Shown here: piece after piece, positions 44,491 to 53,274 of the stretch | How the letters are laid out: every line of letters starts with the position of its first letter | Position numbering within the stretch: the stretch's first letter is position 1 | NCBI RefSeq assembly: GCF_000519125.1 | Contig: NZ_JAEX01000001.1 | Coordinates: forward strand, 558,001-622,000 | Source: Desulfocurvus vexinensis DSM 17965 | GTDB lineage: Bacteria; Desulfobacterota; Desulfovibrionia; Desulfovibrionales; Desulfovibrionaceae | Direction of reading: 5' to 3' | DNA length: 64,000 nucleotides | The notes under the pieces: model-generated | Told to the model about the DNA's origin: nothing | Database searches by the model: none | What the model saw: only the letters and a program-made list of their open reading frames with translations | Position numbers and translations under genes: made by a program

Positions 44491-45222
44491 CTATTGCCGC
44501 GTGCCTTCCTCGGCGCTCACGGGGCGCACCTCGTCCAGCAGCCAGCTGCCGCCCGGGGTGCGCGCGAAGCGCCACAGCTCGCGGACCTTGCCCACGCGGT
44601 TGGAGGAGAGGTCCTTCTCGGTAATCACATAGTAGACCGTGGCCTCGCGGCGGCCGTCGGGCAGATCGGCGACCCCGGCCAGCCCGGCGTCCAGGCGCTG
44701 GATTTCGTGGCGCGGGGGGCGGGGCTCCAGCTGGGCCCTGCGGCGGAAGTCCTCCATGCACGGCTCGGTGCAGAAGGCGCGCAGGTCGTTCAGGTCGCGG
44801 GCGTTCCAGGCGCTGCGGATGCGCGAGCAGAAGGCCTTGGCTCCGCGCATGAAATCGTCGGTGTCGAAGTCGGCGGGCACGGGCCCGGGGGCGGGCAGGG
44901 CCGGGGGCAGGTCTTCGGCGCCCAGGGTGGCCGAGGGCACCTCGCCGGAGGGCGCCCCCTGCCCGGGCACATAGGCCACGTCGGGCACCGGGCCGGACGC
45001 GCCGGGCCGGTCGGGGTCCTCGGAGCGCAGCATGTCCCAGGCCTGCTGGGCGCGGGTGTAGGCGTCGCTGGCCTGGCGCCGCTGGTCGTCGTGGGGCGCG
45101 GAGCCGTCGTGCGGGGTGCGCGGGCCGTCCTGCCGTCCGCCGCCCGAGCGGCGGCGGAACCAGCTGACGGCCACGTAGATCAGGATGCCGATGAGCAGCA
45201 GGTCCAGGGGATTGAAATGCAT
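44491..45222 (-). CDS. Tim44-like domain membrane protein
   Basis: 243 residues. One N-terminal membrane helix (LDLLLIGILIYVAVSWF), a polar disordered stretch (~25-110), and a C-terminal NTF2-like Tim44 domain (DFMRGAKAFCSRIRSAW, LRAFCTEPCMEDFRRRAQL, VYYVITEKDLSSN, ELWRFARTPGGSWLLDEV). The family is widespread in proteobacteria as a predicted inner-membrane lipid- or protein-binding protein; its function is not settled. ATG 45222. Confidence 0.85.
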   Translation of the reverse strand: MHFNPLDLLLIGILIYVAVSWFRRRSGGGRQDGPRTPHDGSAPHDDQRRQASDAYTRAQQAWDMLRSEDPDRPGASGPVPDVAYVPGQGAPSGEVPSATLGAEDLPPALPAPGPVPADFDTDDFMRGAKAFCSRIRSAWNARDLNDLRAFCTEPCMEDFRRRAQLEPRPPRHEIQRLDAGLAGVADLPDGRREATVYYVITEKDLSSNRVGKVRELWRFARTPGGSWLLDEVRPVSAEEGTRQ

Positions 45223-45411
45223 GGCGTGTCCTTGTCTTGTGCGTCCCCGGCGTCCGGCAGGGGCGGCCCTGCGGGGCGGGACGCGGTGGGGCGTCGTTGC
45301 GCCGTGCCCAGGCTACCCCGCCGGGGCCCGGCGCGCAAGCCCCCAGGCACCCCCGGCGCGAAAAGGCCGGGGCTGGACGCCCCGGCCCTGGCCGTGCCGC
45401 GGCAGCCGTGG

Positions 45412-45810
<399 letters not shown>

Positions 45811-45970
45811 CTTTCCCTCCGAAGGCTGAAGGTGTATTCTCGTGAACCATGGGGCCCGCCGCGGGCGGAGCGCCCGGGGTGCGGGGCCAGGGGCCACTGT
45901 ACCAGAGAGCAAGAGGAAAGCAACACCTGTTCGCGCCCCGCGTGGGGCTCTTGCGGGCCTGTGGAGGGCC

Positions 45971-46537
45971 ATGGCGACTTCCCGACATGCGGTTCTGGGC
46001 AGGGTCCGGGCCAAGGCCTTCCTGGGTGCGCTGGCCGTGGGCCTGGCCTCCGGGCTCGTGGCCGCGCACGCCGCCGGGGGCGGCTGGCTGAAGGCCGGGG
46101 CCTCGGGCGTGCTGCTGGTGGCCCTGGGGGGCAATGTGGGCGGCTTCGCGGGCATGTTCGCCCGCGGGCTGTGGCTGCGCCTGCGCGGCGCCGGGCCCGA
46201 CGAGCGGGCCTACAGCACCGAGGGCGTGCTGGTGCTCTCGACCTATGGCGGGTTCCTGGGGCTGGTGGCGGCCCTGGTGGCCGGGGCGGGCGGGGCGGCG
46301 CATCTGCTGGCCGGGGCCGGAGCCCTGGCCGGGGGGGCCGGGGCCTCGCTGCTGGGCCGGGGCATGTTCCTGCTGCTGGACATGCTGGCCCTGGACGGCA
46401 TGGACGATGCCTCGCGGGACCGGGCCGTGCGCCGCGCCGTGGAGGACAGCCGGGCCGCCATGCTGCCGCCCGACGGGGACGGCCCGGATGGCCCGACGGG
46501 CGCGGGCGGCGGCGGTGGCGGGAGCGGCGCGCCCTGA
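45971..46537 (+). CDS. Integral membrane protein, unknown function
   Basis: 188 residues. Hydrophobic segments at about 15-35, 43-66 and 84-130 (the last probably two helices) are Gly/Ala-rich (LLVALGGNVGGFAGMFARGLW, LVAALVAGAGGAAHLLAGAGA). A hydrophilic C-terminus ends in a Gly run. ATG 45971 with GGAGGG upstream; the longer upstream extension is not coding-like. No family recognised. Confidence 0.65.
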   Translation: MATSRHAVLGRVRAKAFLGALAVGLASGLVAAHAAGGGWLKAGASGVLLVALGGNVGGFAGMFARGLWLRLRGAGPDERAYSTEGVLVLSTYGGFLGLVAALVAGAGGAAHLLAGAGALAGGAGASLLGRGMFLLLDMLALDGMDDASRDRAVRRAVEDSRAAMLPPDGDGPDGPTGAGGGGGGSGAP

Positions 46538-46566
46538 GCGCCGCGCAGGCCCGCCCCACGGCGGCG

Positions 46567-46604
46567 AAGGGCCCGCCCGGAGGATGCTCCGGGCGGGCCC
46601 TTTG
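46567..46604. terminator. Hairpin terminator between convergent genes
   Basis: A 16-bp perfect stem (46567-46582 with 46587-46602) and a GATG loop, ending in CCTTTGG. Serves the membrane-protein gene and the converging DUF4198 gene. Confidence 0.8.
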
Positions 46605-46625
46605 GCGTTGCGCCGGGGCGCGGAG

Positions 46626-47408
46626 CTACTGCCAGGGGGCCATGTAGGTCCAGAACACGGCGCCCAGCTCCACGCCTTTGTCCTTGCCCTTGTCCGGGCC
46701 GCTGGCGGCGGGCAGGGTGTAGTCGGCCTCGGACAGGGCCGCGAAGCCCCACCACCCGGGCTGCGGGCAGGTGAAGGCGAACACGCCCTGGGCGTCGGCC
46801 TTGACCACCTGGGTCTCGTGGTATTCGTTGGGCAGGGCGAAGCGGCCCTGGTTGTACAGCTCCACTTCCACCTCGGCGCCGGGCACGGGCTTGCCGTCCA
46901 GCAGCACCTGCCCGACGAAGGTGTTGCCCGCCCAGTTGCCGAAGGGGCGCAGCATGGGCACGATCTCGGTCTTCAGGCCCACGGGCTCGTCCCAGCCCTC
47001 GTCGCCGCCGAAAGCCGCCACGCTGACCTTGGTGTAGTGGATGATGGACACGTCTTCGGCGGGCTCCCAGTAGGGCTGGGGCTCCATGAAGAAGGTGTAC
47101 ACGCCCGGGCGCTTGAAGGCGTAGTCCAGGGTGAAGGCGTCGTGGTCCATGACCTTGGCCGGGGCCAGGGCGCCCAGCAGGTCGGTGATCTGGCCCTCGA
47201 AGGCCACCCCGGCGGCCTTGGGCCGCACCAGGTTCATGCCCACGCCGCCGAAGGGGTGCGAGAAGGAGAACTCCAGGGCGATGGTTTTCTGGTCCATGTC
47301 GGCCACGGGGGCCTTGGGGATGATCATGCCGAAATGGGCCCAGGCCGGTGCGGCCAGGGCGACCACCAGGGCCGCCGTGGCGGCCAGGCGGGGCAGGAAG
47401 CTGGTCAT
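46626..47408 (-). CDS. DUF4198 family periplasmic protein
   Basis: 260 residues. Signal peptide LAATAALVVALAAPAWA, then mature AHFGMIIPKAPVADMDQ. The beta-rich FEFSFSHPFGGVGMNL-type, YTFFMEPQPYWEPAEDVSI and VLLDGKPVPGAEVEVELYN segments match DUF4198, which often accompanies cobalt/nickel ECF uptake genes as a periplasmic component. Here no CbiMQO genes adjoin it. His-rich positions near the mature N-terminus and HPFGG could bind metal. ATG 47408 with GAGGAG; driven from an AT-rich promoter. Confidence 0.85.
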   Translation of the reverse strand: MTSFLPRLAATAALVVALAAPAWAHFGMIIPKAPVADMDQKTIALEFSFSHPFGGVGMNLVRPKAAGVAFEGQITDLLGALAPAKVMDHDAFTLDYAFKRPGVYTFFMEPQPYWEPAEDVSIIHYTKVSVAAFGGDEGWDEPVGLKTEIVPMLRPFGNWAGNTFVGQVLLDGKPVPGAEVEVELYNQGRFALPNEYHETQVVKADAQGVFAFTCPQPGWWGFAALSEADYTLPAASGPDKGKDKGVELGAVFWTYMAPWQ

Positions 47409-48062
47409 GGGGAACTCCTCTGGTTTGGGATTGGTGAACGGCAATTTCATACTAAATTGATTTTCGTGTGTAAATAGGGAGAGTGTGATTTTGATTGATA
47501 TTCGTTTAAATCATATTGGATAGAAGAGAGTATTGGATTTGAAGGGTGTGAGGGGGTGCGTGGCGGGGAGCCAGCGGGGCAGGATCGCCTGCGTTTCTGC
47601 ACCGGCTGGCGAATGTGCGCCGCCTTGCAACGCTGTTGCGCAAAGGCCGGAGCCGCCCGATGCACATGCGCGCGCAGGGCCGAATGCCCTCCGGCAGGTC
47701 CGTGCGCGACAACCCGGTGGCAGGCACGCGCGCCGGAACGGGAGAGGCGGAGCACCGTTGGGGTTTGTCCGTCAGCGTGGCACGCATGCGCCCGGAGCCC
47801 GGGGACTTGCCCGGCGTGGCCAGCGTGGCATGGGCCGCAGGAGCGGACCCGCGCCGGGGCGGCGGCGGGCAGGGCGGTCTTGGTGAGGATGCGGGCGTGG
47901 ACGCGGGGCCGGGTCGCGGGGCTGCGGGCGTGGCGGCGCGGGCGGAAGGCGGCGGCTTTGGCCGGAGCGCAGGCGCGTGGCGGCGCGCGCGGGCGCGGCA
48001 AACCCGACGCCCGGCAGTTGGGGGAGCGGGGCAACGCTGCCCGGCCCGGCCCGTCGCGGCCC
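47409..48062. other. Intergenic region, no gene recognised
   Basis: About 100 bp of AT-rich promoter DNA at the left, then GC-rich sequence from ~47540 to 48060 whose open frames look like compositional noise (Arg/Ala/Gly-rich, no motifs, no ribosome site). The SRP RNA terminator begins at the right end. Confidence 0.6.
47446..47474 (-). promoter_or_regulatory. Promoter of the DUF4198 gene
   Basis: On the minus strand TTTACA (47469-47474) and TATGAA (47446-47451) are 17 bp apart, in a strongly AT-rich stretch (47441-47535) unlike the rest of the window. That stretch may also hold operator sites for a metal regulator. Confidence 0.55.
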
Positions 48063-48096
48063 AAAAGGAAAGCGCCGACCCGAAGGTCGGCGCTTT
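48063..48096 (-). terminator. Terminator of the SRP RNA gene
   Basis: AAAGCGCCGACC (48069-48080) and its inverse (48085-48096) with a tetraloop, then on the minus strand CCTTTT. Confidence 0.85.
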
Positions 48097-48097
48097 G

Positions 48098-48188
48098 AGA
48101 GGAGGCCGGGCACCCAGCGAAAACCGTTACCGTTGCTCCCTTTCGGGCCTGGCGGGGTTGGCGGCGCCACTGCCGCCCGGCCTCCCTC
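48098..48188 (-). ncRNA. ffs: 4.5S signal recognition particle RNA
   Basis: The minus strand carries the universal SRP RNA domain IV: CCAGGCCCGAAAGGGAGCAA followed by CGGTAACG, close to the E. coli CCAGGTCCGGAAGGAAGCAG. The two ends pair over ten bases (GGAGGCCGGG at 48185-48176 with CCCGGCCTCC at 48110-48101). About 90 nt, with a promoter upstream and a terminator directly downstream. Binds Ffh for co-translational targeting to the inner membrane. End points are approximate by one or two bases. Confidence 0.93.
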
Positions 48189-48198
48189 GCGGGCGGTC

Positions 48199-48227
48199 TT
48201 TATGACCCGCCGGGAGGATTCTGTCAA
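48199..48227 (-). promoter_or_regulatory. Promoter of the SRP RNA gene
   Basis: Minus-strand TTGACA (48222-48227), 17-bp spacer, CATAAA (48199-48204); transcription would begin near 48190, at the RNA's 5' end. Confidence 0.65.
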
Positions 48228-48341
48228 GGGCGGCGCCGGGCCGGGGCCGGGCCCGGGCCCGGGGCTTGCCCGGTTGCGGGTGCGGGCGTATCGTGGCCTT
48301 GCGTATGCCAACAAGGGGCCAGACGCCCCGGGGAGTCCGCC

Positions 48342-48692
48342 ATGAAAGCCATCGTCGTGTCCGTCCTCGCCGTCGCGCTGCTCGCCTGCACGGGCTGCGC
48401 GCCCCGCGCCATGACCCTGCCCGAGGCGCGCGGGCTGTGCTTCACCTATTCCACCGGCGGGGGCCACTCGCCGAACAACCCCGACGGCGGCGGTGGCAGC
48501 TGCGGCGAGATGACGGTCATCTGCGAAGCCTTCCTGGACGAGGGGCGCCTGCCGCCCCTGGACCGCGAGGCTTGCCTGAGCGACTGCCGCGCCACGCGCC
48601 AGGTGCGCTACTCCAAGCATCTGACCGACGGCTGCTGGGCCTACGCCAAGCGCGCCTTCGACCTGTGCGAGCGCTACTGCCGGGGCAAGTAG
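48342..48692 (+). CDS. Cysteine-rich small lipoprotein
   Basis: 116 residues. Signal peptide IVVSVLAVALLACTGC with the lipobox Cys at ~19. The mature part has about eight further Cys (GLCFTY, SCGEMTVICEAF, EACLSDC, DGCWAYA, DLCERYC), consistent with several disulfides in a periplasmic or surface domain. ATG 48342 with GGAG. Function unknown. Lies just outside the left direct repeat. Confidence 0.78.
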   Translation: MKAIVVSVLAVALLACTGCAPRAMTLPEARGLCFTYSTGGGHSPNNPDGGGGSCGEMTVICEAFLDEGRLPPLDREACLSDCRATRQVRYSKHLTDGCWAYAKRAFDLCERYCRGK

Positions 48693-48816
48693 CCCTGCGC
48701 AGGGCCTCGGCGCAGGCGCGCATCGGCAGGGCGCGCGGCTGATCGGCCCCCCGGCACCGCATCCCGCGATGCCCCCGCCCAAGCCTTTTCCGCCCCCGTG
48801 CCCAGGCACGAAACGC

Positions 48817-48861
48817 AAAAAGCCCCGGGATTGCTCCCGGGGCCTTGCTGCCTTGTGGCGG
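48817..48861. repeat. Left 45-bp copy of the tRNA-Ser 3'-end/terminator repeat
   Basis: Identical over 45 bp to 55215-55259. It contains a GCCCCGGGA/TCCCGGGGC hairpin (48822-48843) that would terminate minus-strand transcription from the hydroxylase gene, and ends in TGGCGG, the complement of the last tRNA-Ser bases. Reads as a displaced attachment-type copy. Confidence 0.85.
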
Positions 48862-48885
48862 GGGGACGGCCGACCTGTGCTCCCC

Positions 48886-49662
48886 TCAGGCGAAGGGCAT
48901 CCGCAACAGCCCCCAGAGTCTGGCCCAGGCGCGGTCGCGGAAGATGGCCAGCCCGATGGCCATGCCTTCGTGCCCCTTGCCCGGTTGGGCGCGGTAGGTG
49001 CCGAACATCCGGTCCCACCAGGGGAAGCAGAAGCCGTAGTTGGTGTTGGCCTCGCGCAGGTTCGTGCTGTGATGCACGCGGTGCATGTCCGGAGTGACCA
49101 GCGCAAGGCGCACGAAGCCGTCCGCCGGGAGCCGGATATTGGCGTGATTGAACATGGGCAAGGCGTTGAGCAGGATCTCGAAGGCCAGCACCGCCTGGGC
49201 CGGGGGGCCGAGAAGAAGCACCAGGGCCAGCTTCCAGCCCAGGGAGAGCAGCATTTCCAGCGGATGGAACCGCACTGCGGTGGTGAGGTCGAGCACGGTG
49301 TCCGCGTGGTGCACCCGGTGCAGCCGCCAGAACCAGCGCAGCCGGTGCGATGCCACATGCTGGCCCCAGATGGCCAGATCCAGCAGCAGGACGGCCAGGG
49401 GCGCGGCCAGCCAGGCAGGAAGGGCCAGGGCGTTCATGAGGCCCCAGCCGTGCTGCGCTGCCAGGGTCGCCAGGCCCACCGGGAGCACCGGGGCCGCCAG
49501 CCGGATGAGCCCCGTGGACAAGGCCACCAGGCCCAGGTTGCCGGGCCAGCGCAGCAGGCGCAGGGCCGGGCGGTCCAGGCGGGGGGCCAGCACTTCCCAG
49601 GCGGCCAGGGCGAGCCCCGTGCCCGCAAAGGCCGCCAGCCGCAGCGTATTCTCAGCGTCCAT
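48886..49662 (-). CDS. Fatty acid hydroxylase/sterol desaturase family membrane protein
   Basis: 258 residues, several membrane helices. The histidine clusters of the di-iron family are present: GQHVASHRLRWFWRLHRVHHAD, MFNHANI and PDMHRVHHSTNLREANTNYG. Likely oxygenates a lipid at the membrane; substrate unknown. ATG 49662 overlaps the DUF2064 gene's stop by 11 bp. Last gene of the three-gene minus-strand operon on the island, 25 bp from the left repeat. Confidence 0.9.
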   Translation of the reverse strand: MDAENTLRLAAFAGTGLALAAWEVLAPRLDRPALRLLRWPGNLGLVALSTGLIRLAAPVLPVGLATLAAQHGWGLMNALALPAWLAAPLAVLLLDLAIWGQHVASHRLRWFWRLHRVHHADTVLDLTTAVRFHPLEMLLSLGWKLALVLLLGPPAQAVLAFEILLNALPMFNHANIRLPADGFVRLALVTPDMHRVHHSTNLREANTNYGFCFPWWDRMFGTYRAQPGKGHEGMAIGLAIFRDRAWARLWGLLRMPFA

Positions 49663-50293
49663 GCGCAGCCTCCAGCAGCCGCGCGGCGTCCGGGCATCGC
49701 CCCAGGTAGTCGCGCAGTGCGGCTTCGTCGTCGATGTCCGGCCAGGGCGGCAGCACCCATACGCTCCTGCCGGCGCGGCGCAGGGCGTCCATGGTCTGGG
49801 CCAGCACCTTGGGAGTTCCCCAATCCATGCTCCGGAAGGTTTCCGACGCGAAGCGATCCCGGCGCATGGCGATGAGGGTGTAGCCGCCGTCCGTGGCGGG
49901 GCCGATGACCACGTCGTGGTCGTCCAGCCGGTCCAGGGCTTCGGCGAGCATGGCGGCAGGCCGGTCGGGCGCGTCCGCGCCCGTGAGGGACACGCGCTCC
50001 GCCCCGTGGGCGAAGGCGCGGGCAAAGGCGGCTTCCATGCGCTCTCCAAGGTCTGCACCGGACTGGGCGTGGTAGGCCCGGTCCGGCCCCAGCCAGGCCT
50101 TCATGTCCGCTTCGCGCTCGGGCGGGAAAAAGGAGATGTCCGCTGCCAAGCCCAGCGAATCGACAGCGGCGAGGGTGTCCTCGGCGAAGCGCCGGGCGAG
50201 GCGGGCGGCGCGCTCCGGCCCCACGGCCCTGGCCAGGCGCGTCTTCACCCGGCCCGGCTCCGGGTATTTGAGCAGCAGCACCACGCGTCTCAT
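49652..50293 (-). CDS. DUF2064 / TIGR04282 glycosyltransferase-A-like protein
   Basis: 213 residues. VVLLLKYPEPGRVKTRLARAVG, VSLTGADAPDRP and DHDVVIGPATDGGYTLIAM match the 'transferase 1, rSAM/selenodomain-associated' family, which has a GT-A/CofC-like nucleotidyl or glycosyl transferase fold. ATG 50293 overlaps the upstream gene's stop by 4 bp. Its partner family, TIGR04283, is the adjacent gene, the usual pairing. Confidence 0.88.
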   Translation of the reverse strand: MRRVVLLLKYPEPGRVKTRLARAVGPERAARLARRFAEDTLAAVDSLGLAADISFFPPEREADMKAWLGPDRAYHAQSGADLGERMEAAFARAFAHGAERVSLTGADAPDRPAAMLAEALDRLDDHDVVIGPATDGGYTLIAMRRDRFASETFRSMDWGTPKVLAQTMDALRRAGRSVWVLPPWPDIDDEAALRDYLGRCPDAARLLEAAHGR

Positions 50294-51000
50294 TTGTACA
50301 GCCCGGCAAGCCGTTCCGGCCGCACTCCCAGGTGGTAGAGCCCGCGCAGCAGCAGGTTGCGCCCCGTGCAGCGCGCAAGCCCCTCGGCCTCCCAGCGCCG
50401 GGCCGAGGTGCGCACGGCTTGCGGCAGGATGCGGATGGCCAGCCCCCTGCGGCGAAGGCGGGTCATGAGCTCCAGGTCTTCCATGACCGGAATGTCGGCG
50501 TAGCCATGCATCGACTCGAACACGGCCCGGCGCAGGAAAATGGCCTGATCCCCGTATGGGGCGCGGGTGAGCCGCGACCGCATGTTGGCTGCCCGGGCGA
50601 TGCAGGCCAGCCCCGGCCCGGCCCGGCCCGCATCGGGCTGGATGTCCAGGGAGAAGGCTCCGCCCGCCACGCCGGAGTCGGTCAGGGCCTCGCGGATCAG
50701 GGCGAAAGCGTCTTCGGGCAGGCGGGTGTCGGCGTGCAGGAAGAGCAGCACCTCGCCCCGGGCGGCGGCGGCGCCCGCATTCATCTGCCGGGCGCGGCCC
50801 TGTTGCGTCGCCAGGGGCAGGACAGGCAGGCCGCAGTTCTCCGGCAGGGCCGCCAGGGTCGAGCGCTCTGGCTCGCCATCTGCCACAATGGCCTGCGCGC
50901 CGCCAGGAGGCGCAATGGCCGCCACATGGTCCAGCAGCGCGGCGATGCGCGCCGCCTCCCGGTACACGGGGATGATGACGGAGAGCCAGGGCCTGTCCAT
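50290..51000 (-). CDS. TIGR04283 family glycosyltransferase
   Basis: 236 residues. GT2-type fold: LSVIIPVYREAARIAALL, IVADGEPERST, LFLHADTRLPEDAF and GYADIPVMEDLELMTRLRRRG. It matches the 'transferase 2, rSAM/selenodomain-associated' family. Start ATG 51000; a 9-codon extension exists. Co-transcribed with the DUF2064 gene and hydroxylase. The sugar donor and acceptor are unknown. Confidence 0.9.
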   Translation of the reverse strand: MDRPWLSVIIPVYREAARIAALLDHVAAIAPPGGAQAIVADGEPERSTLAALPENCGLPVLPLATQQGRARQMNAGAAAARGEVLLFLHADTRLPEDAFALIREALTDSGVAGGAFSLDIQPDAGRAGPGLACIARAANMRSRLTRAPYGDQAIFLRRAVFESMHGYADIPVMEDLELMTRLRRRGLAIRILPQAVRTSARRWEAEGLARCTGRNLLLRGLYHLGVRPERLAGLYK

Positions 51001-51080
51001 ACGCCAAGTGTAGCAGCGCCGGAACAAGAATGAAAGGGTGGCGCGTTGCGCAGGCCCAGCCGATGGGGTAGGGTTGCGGC

Positions 51081-51797
51081 ATGCTCCGGACGAGGACCCC
51101 GAGCCCCTTGCGGGGGGCGGCCCCCCGAGTGGCCGTTGCCGCCCTCATGGCCCTGGCCGTGGCGGCGTTTTTCGTCATGGACCTGGACCGGCACCTGACC
51201 CTGGGGGCGCTCAAGGCTTCGCTGGAGGCCCTGCGCCGCGAGGTGGCTGCGCATCCGGTGGCGGCGGCGTCGGCCTTTTTCGGGCTGTATGTCACGGCCA
51301 CCGGGTTGGGCGTGCCCGGCGCCGTGGTGCTGACGCTGGCCGCTGGGGCGCTGTTCGGGTTCTGGCGCGGCCTTGTCCTGGTGAGCTTTGCCAGCACCAT
51401 CGGGGCCACGATCTCTTGCCTGGCGGCGCGCTATGTGCTGCGCGACTGGGTGCAGGCGCGTTTCGGCGCGAGGCTGGGCCACGTCAACGAGGGCATGGAG
51501 CGCGAGGGCGCGCTCTACCTCTTCACCATGCGCATGATCCCGGCCCTGCCCTTTTTCGTGATCAATCTGGTCATGGGCCTGACGCCCATGCCCGCCCGCA
51601 CCTTCGCCTGGGTTTCGCAGCTGGGCATGCTTCCGGCCACGGCGGTGTTTGTCCTCGCGGGCACCAGCCTGGGGCGGGTGGAATCCCCGGCGGACGTGCT
51701 GTCGCCCGGGCTGCTGGCCGCGCTGGTCTTCATGGGCCTGCTGCCCCTTGCCGCCCGGCGGCTTGTCGTCTGGCTGCGCCATCGCCGAAACCGCTAA
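51081..51797 (+). CDS. TVP38/TMEM64 (SNARE-associated/DedA-like) membrane protein
   Basis: 238 residues. Membrane helices at ~18-38, 62-80 and 85-110, with the family motif GLYVTATGLGVPGAVVLTLAAGALFGFW and the GATISCLAARYVLRDWV region; more helices follow at ~155-185 and 200-220. Widespread family thought to act in lipid movement or envelope integrity. ATG 51081. The next gene starts 9 bp after its stop. Confidence 0.9.
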   Translation: MLRTRTPSPLRGAAPRVAVAALMALAVAAFFVMDLDRHLTLGALKASLEALRREVAAHPVAAASAFFGLYVTATGLGVPGAVVLTLAAGALFGFWRGLVLVSFASTIGATISCLAARYVLRDWVQARFGARLGHVNEGMEREGALYLFTMRMIPALPFFVINLVMGLTPMPARTFAWVSQLGMLPATAVFVLAGTSLGRVESPADVLSPGLLAALVFMGLLPLAARRLVVWLRHRRNR

Positions 51798-51806
51798 GGA
51801 GACGCC

Positions 51807-53270
51807 ATGCCCGCCTTCGACTACGACATTGCAATTATCGGGGGAGGGGCCGCCGGCCTTTCCGTGGCCGCGGGGGCCTCGCGCCTGGGCGCACGCACGC
51901 TGCTCGTCGAGCGCGAGCCCAAGCTCGGCGGAGACTGTCTGCACTATGGCTGCGTGCCCAGCAAGACGCTCATCGCCACGGCGCAGGCCCGGCAGGTCAT
52001 GGCCGGGGCGGAGCGCTACGGCCTTGCGCCGGTGGCGCTGCCGCCGGTGGATTTCGCCCGCGTCCGGGAGCGCATTGCCTCCGTGGTGGCCGACATCCAG
52101 CGCCACGATTCGGTGGAGCGCTTCTGCAGCCTTGGCGCCGAGGTGCGCTTTGGCCAGGCGCAGTTCATCGACGAACACACCGCCGAGGTGGACGACCGCC
52201 GTGTGAGCGCGGCCAAGTGGGTCATCGCCACGGGGTCGCGGGCGAAGATTCCGCCCGTGCCTGGCCTGGCCCTGACCCCGCACCTGACCAACCGCGAGAT
52301 ATTTTCCCTGGAGCGCCTGCCGGAGCGCCTGGTCGTCCTGGGTGGCGGGCCCGTCGCCGTGGAGCTTGCCCAGGCCTTCCGCCGTCTGGGGTCCCAGGTG
52401 GAGGTCGTCCAGCGCTCCGGGCGCATCCTCACCCGCGACGACGCGGACATGGCCGCCGTGGTGCAGGCCGCCCTGGAGACCGAGGGCGTGCGCCTGCACC
52501 TTGGCACGGAACTCGTCCGGGTGCAGGTAGAGGGCGGGAGCGTGGGTGTTGCGTTCACCCAGGCCGGGCAGGAGCGCACGGTGTCCGGTGACGCCCTGCT
52601 GGTGGCCCTGGGCCGGACGCCCAACGTGGAGGGCCTGGGCCTGGAGGCGGCGGGGGTGGCATACGACGCCAAGGGCATCAAGGTGGACGCGCGCCTGCGC
52701 GCCACGCAGAAGCACATCTTCGCGTGCGGCGACGTGACCGGGGCCTGGCAGTTCACCCATGCCGCCGGGTACGAGGCGGGGGTGGTGGTGGCCAACGCCG
52801 TTCTGCGGCTGCCCCGCAAGGCCGACTACACCTGGATGCCCTGGTGCACCTACACCGATCCGGCCCTGGGCGGCGTGGGGCTTACCGAAACCCAGGCCCG
52901 CAAGGCGGGGGTGGCGTTCCGGGTGGTGGAGGAGCACTTCGCGGACAACGACAAGGCCCGGGCCGAGGGCCGCCCCGAGGGCCGGGTGAAGCTGCTGCTG
53001 GGCTCCGGGGGCAAGCCTCTGGGCGTGCATGTCGCTGGCGCTGGCGCTGGCGAGCTCCTGTCCGAGTGGGCCGTGGCGCTGGCGGGCGGGGTGTCTCTGG
53101 CACGGCTGGCGGGCATCGTCCACCCCTATCCGTCACGGGGTGAAACGGCCAAGACGCTGGCCGGGCGGCTCATGGGCGAGACGCTTTTCTCGCCCACGGT
53201 GAAGAAGGCCCTGCACTATGTGTTCGGCCTCAAGGGCCGGGCCTGCGGCCAGGAAGGGGACGGCAACTAG
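51807..53270 (+). CDS. FAD-dependent pyridine nucleotide-disulfide oxidoreductase (MerA-like)
   Basis: 487 residues. FAD motif DIAIIGGGAAGLSVAAGA, redox pair GGDCLHYGCVPSKTL, NAD-binding VVLGGGPVAVELAQAF and the second FAD site HIFACGDVTGAWQFTH. The C-terminal catalytic region reads IVHPYPSRGETAKTLAG. It has the fold of mercuric reductase/lipoamide dehydrogenase but lacks the terminal Cys-Cys of true MerA and any N-terminal HMA domain, so mercury reduction is unlikely. Often paired with TVP38 genes, as here. Confidence 0.93.
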   Translation: MPAFDYDIAIIGGGAAGLSVAAGASRLGARTLLVEREPKLGGDCLHYGCVPSKTLIATAQARQVMAGAERYGLAPVALPPVDFARVRERIASVVADIQRHDSVERFCSLGAEVRFGQAQFIDEHTAEVDDRRVSAAKWVIATGSRAKIPPVPGLALTPHLTNREIFSLERLPERLVVLGGGPVAVELAQAFRRLGSQVEVVQRSGRILTRDDADMAAVVQAALETEGVRLHLGTELVRVQVEGGSVGVAFTQAGQERTVSGDALLVALGRTPNVEGLGLEAAGVAYDAKGIKVDARLRATQKHIFACGDVTGAWQFTHAAGYEAGVVVANAVLRLPRKADYTWMPWCTYTDPALGGVGLTETQARKAGVAFRVVEEHFADNDKARAEGRPEGRVKLLLGSGGKPLGVHVAGAGAGELLSEWAVALAGGVSLARLAGIVHPYPSRGETAKTLAGRLMGETLFSPTVKKALHYVFGLKGRACGQEGDGN

Positions 53271-53274
53271 GCGG

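Noticed and set aside
51807-53270. Mercuric reductase (merA)
   Set aside because: The C-terminal Cys pair and HMA domain of MerA are missing and no mer genes adjoin it; kept as a MerA-like flavoprotein only.
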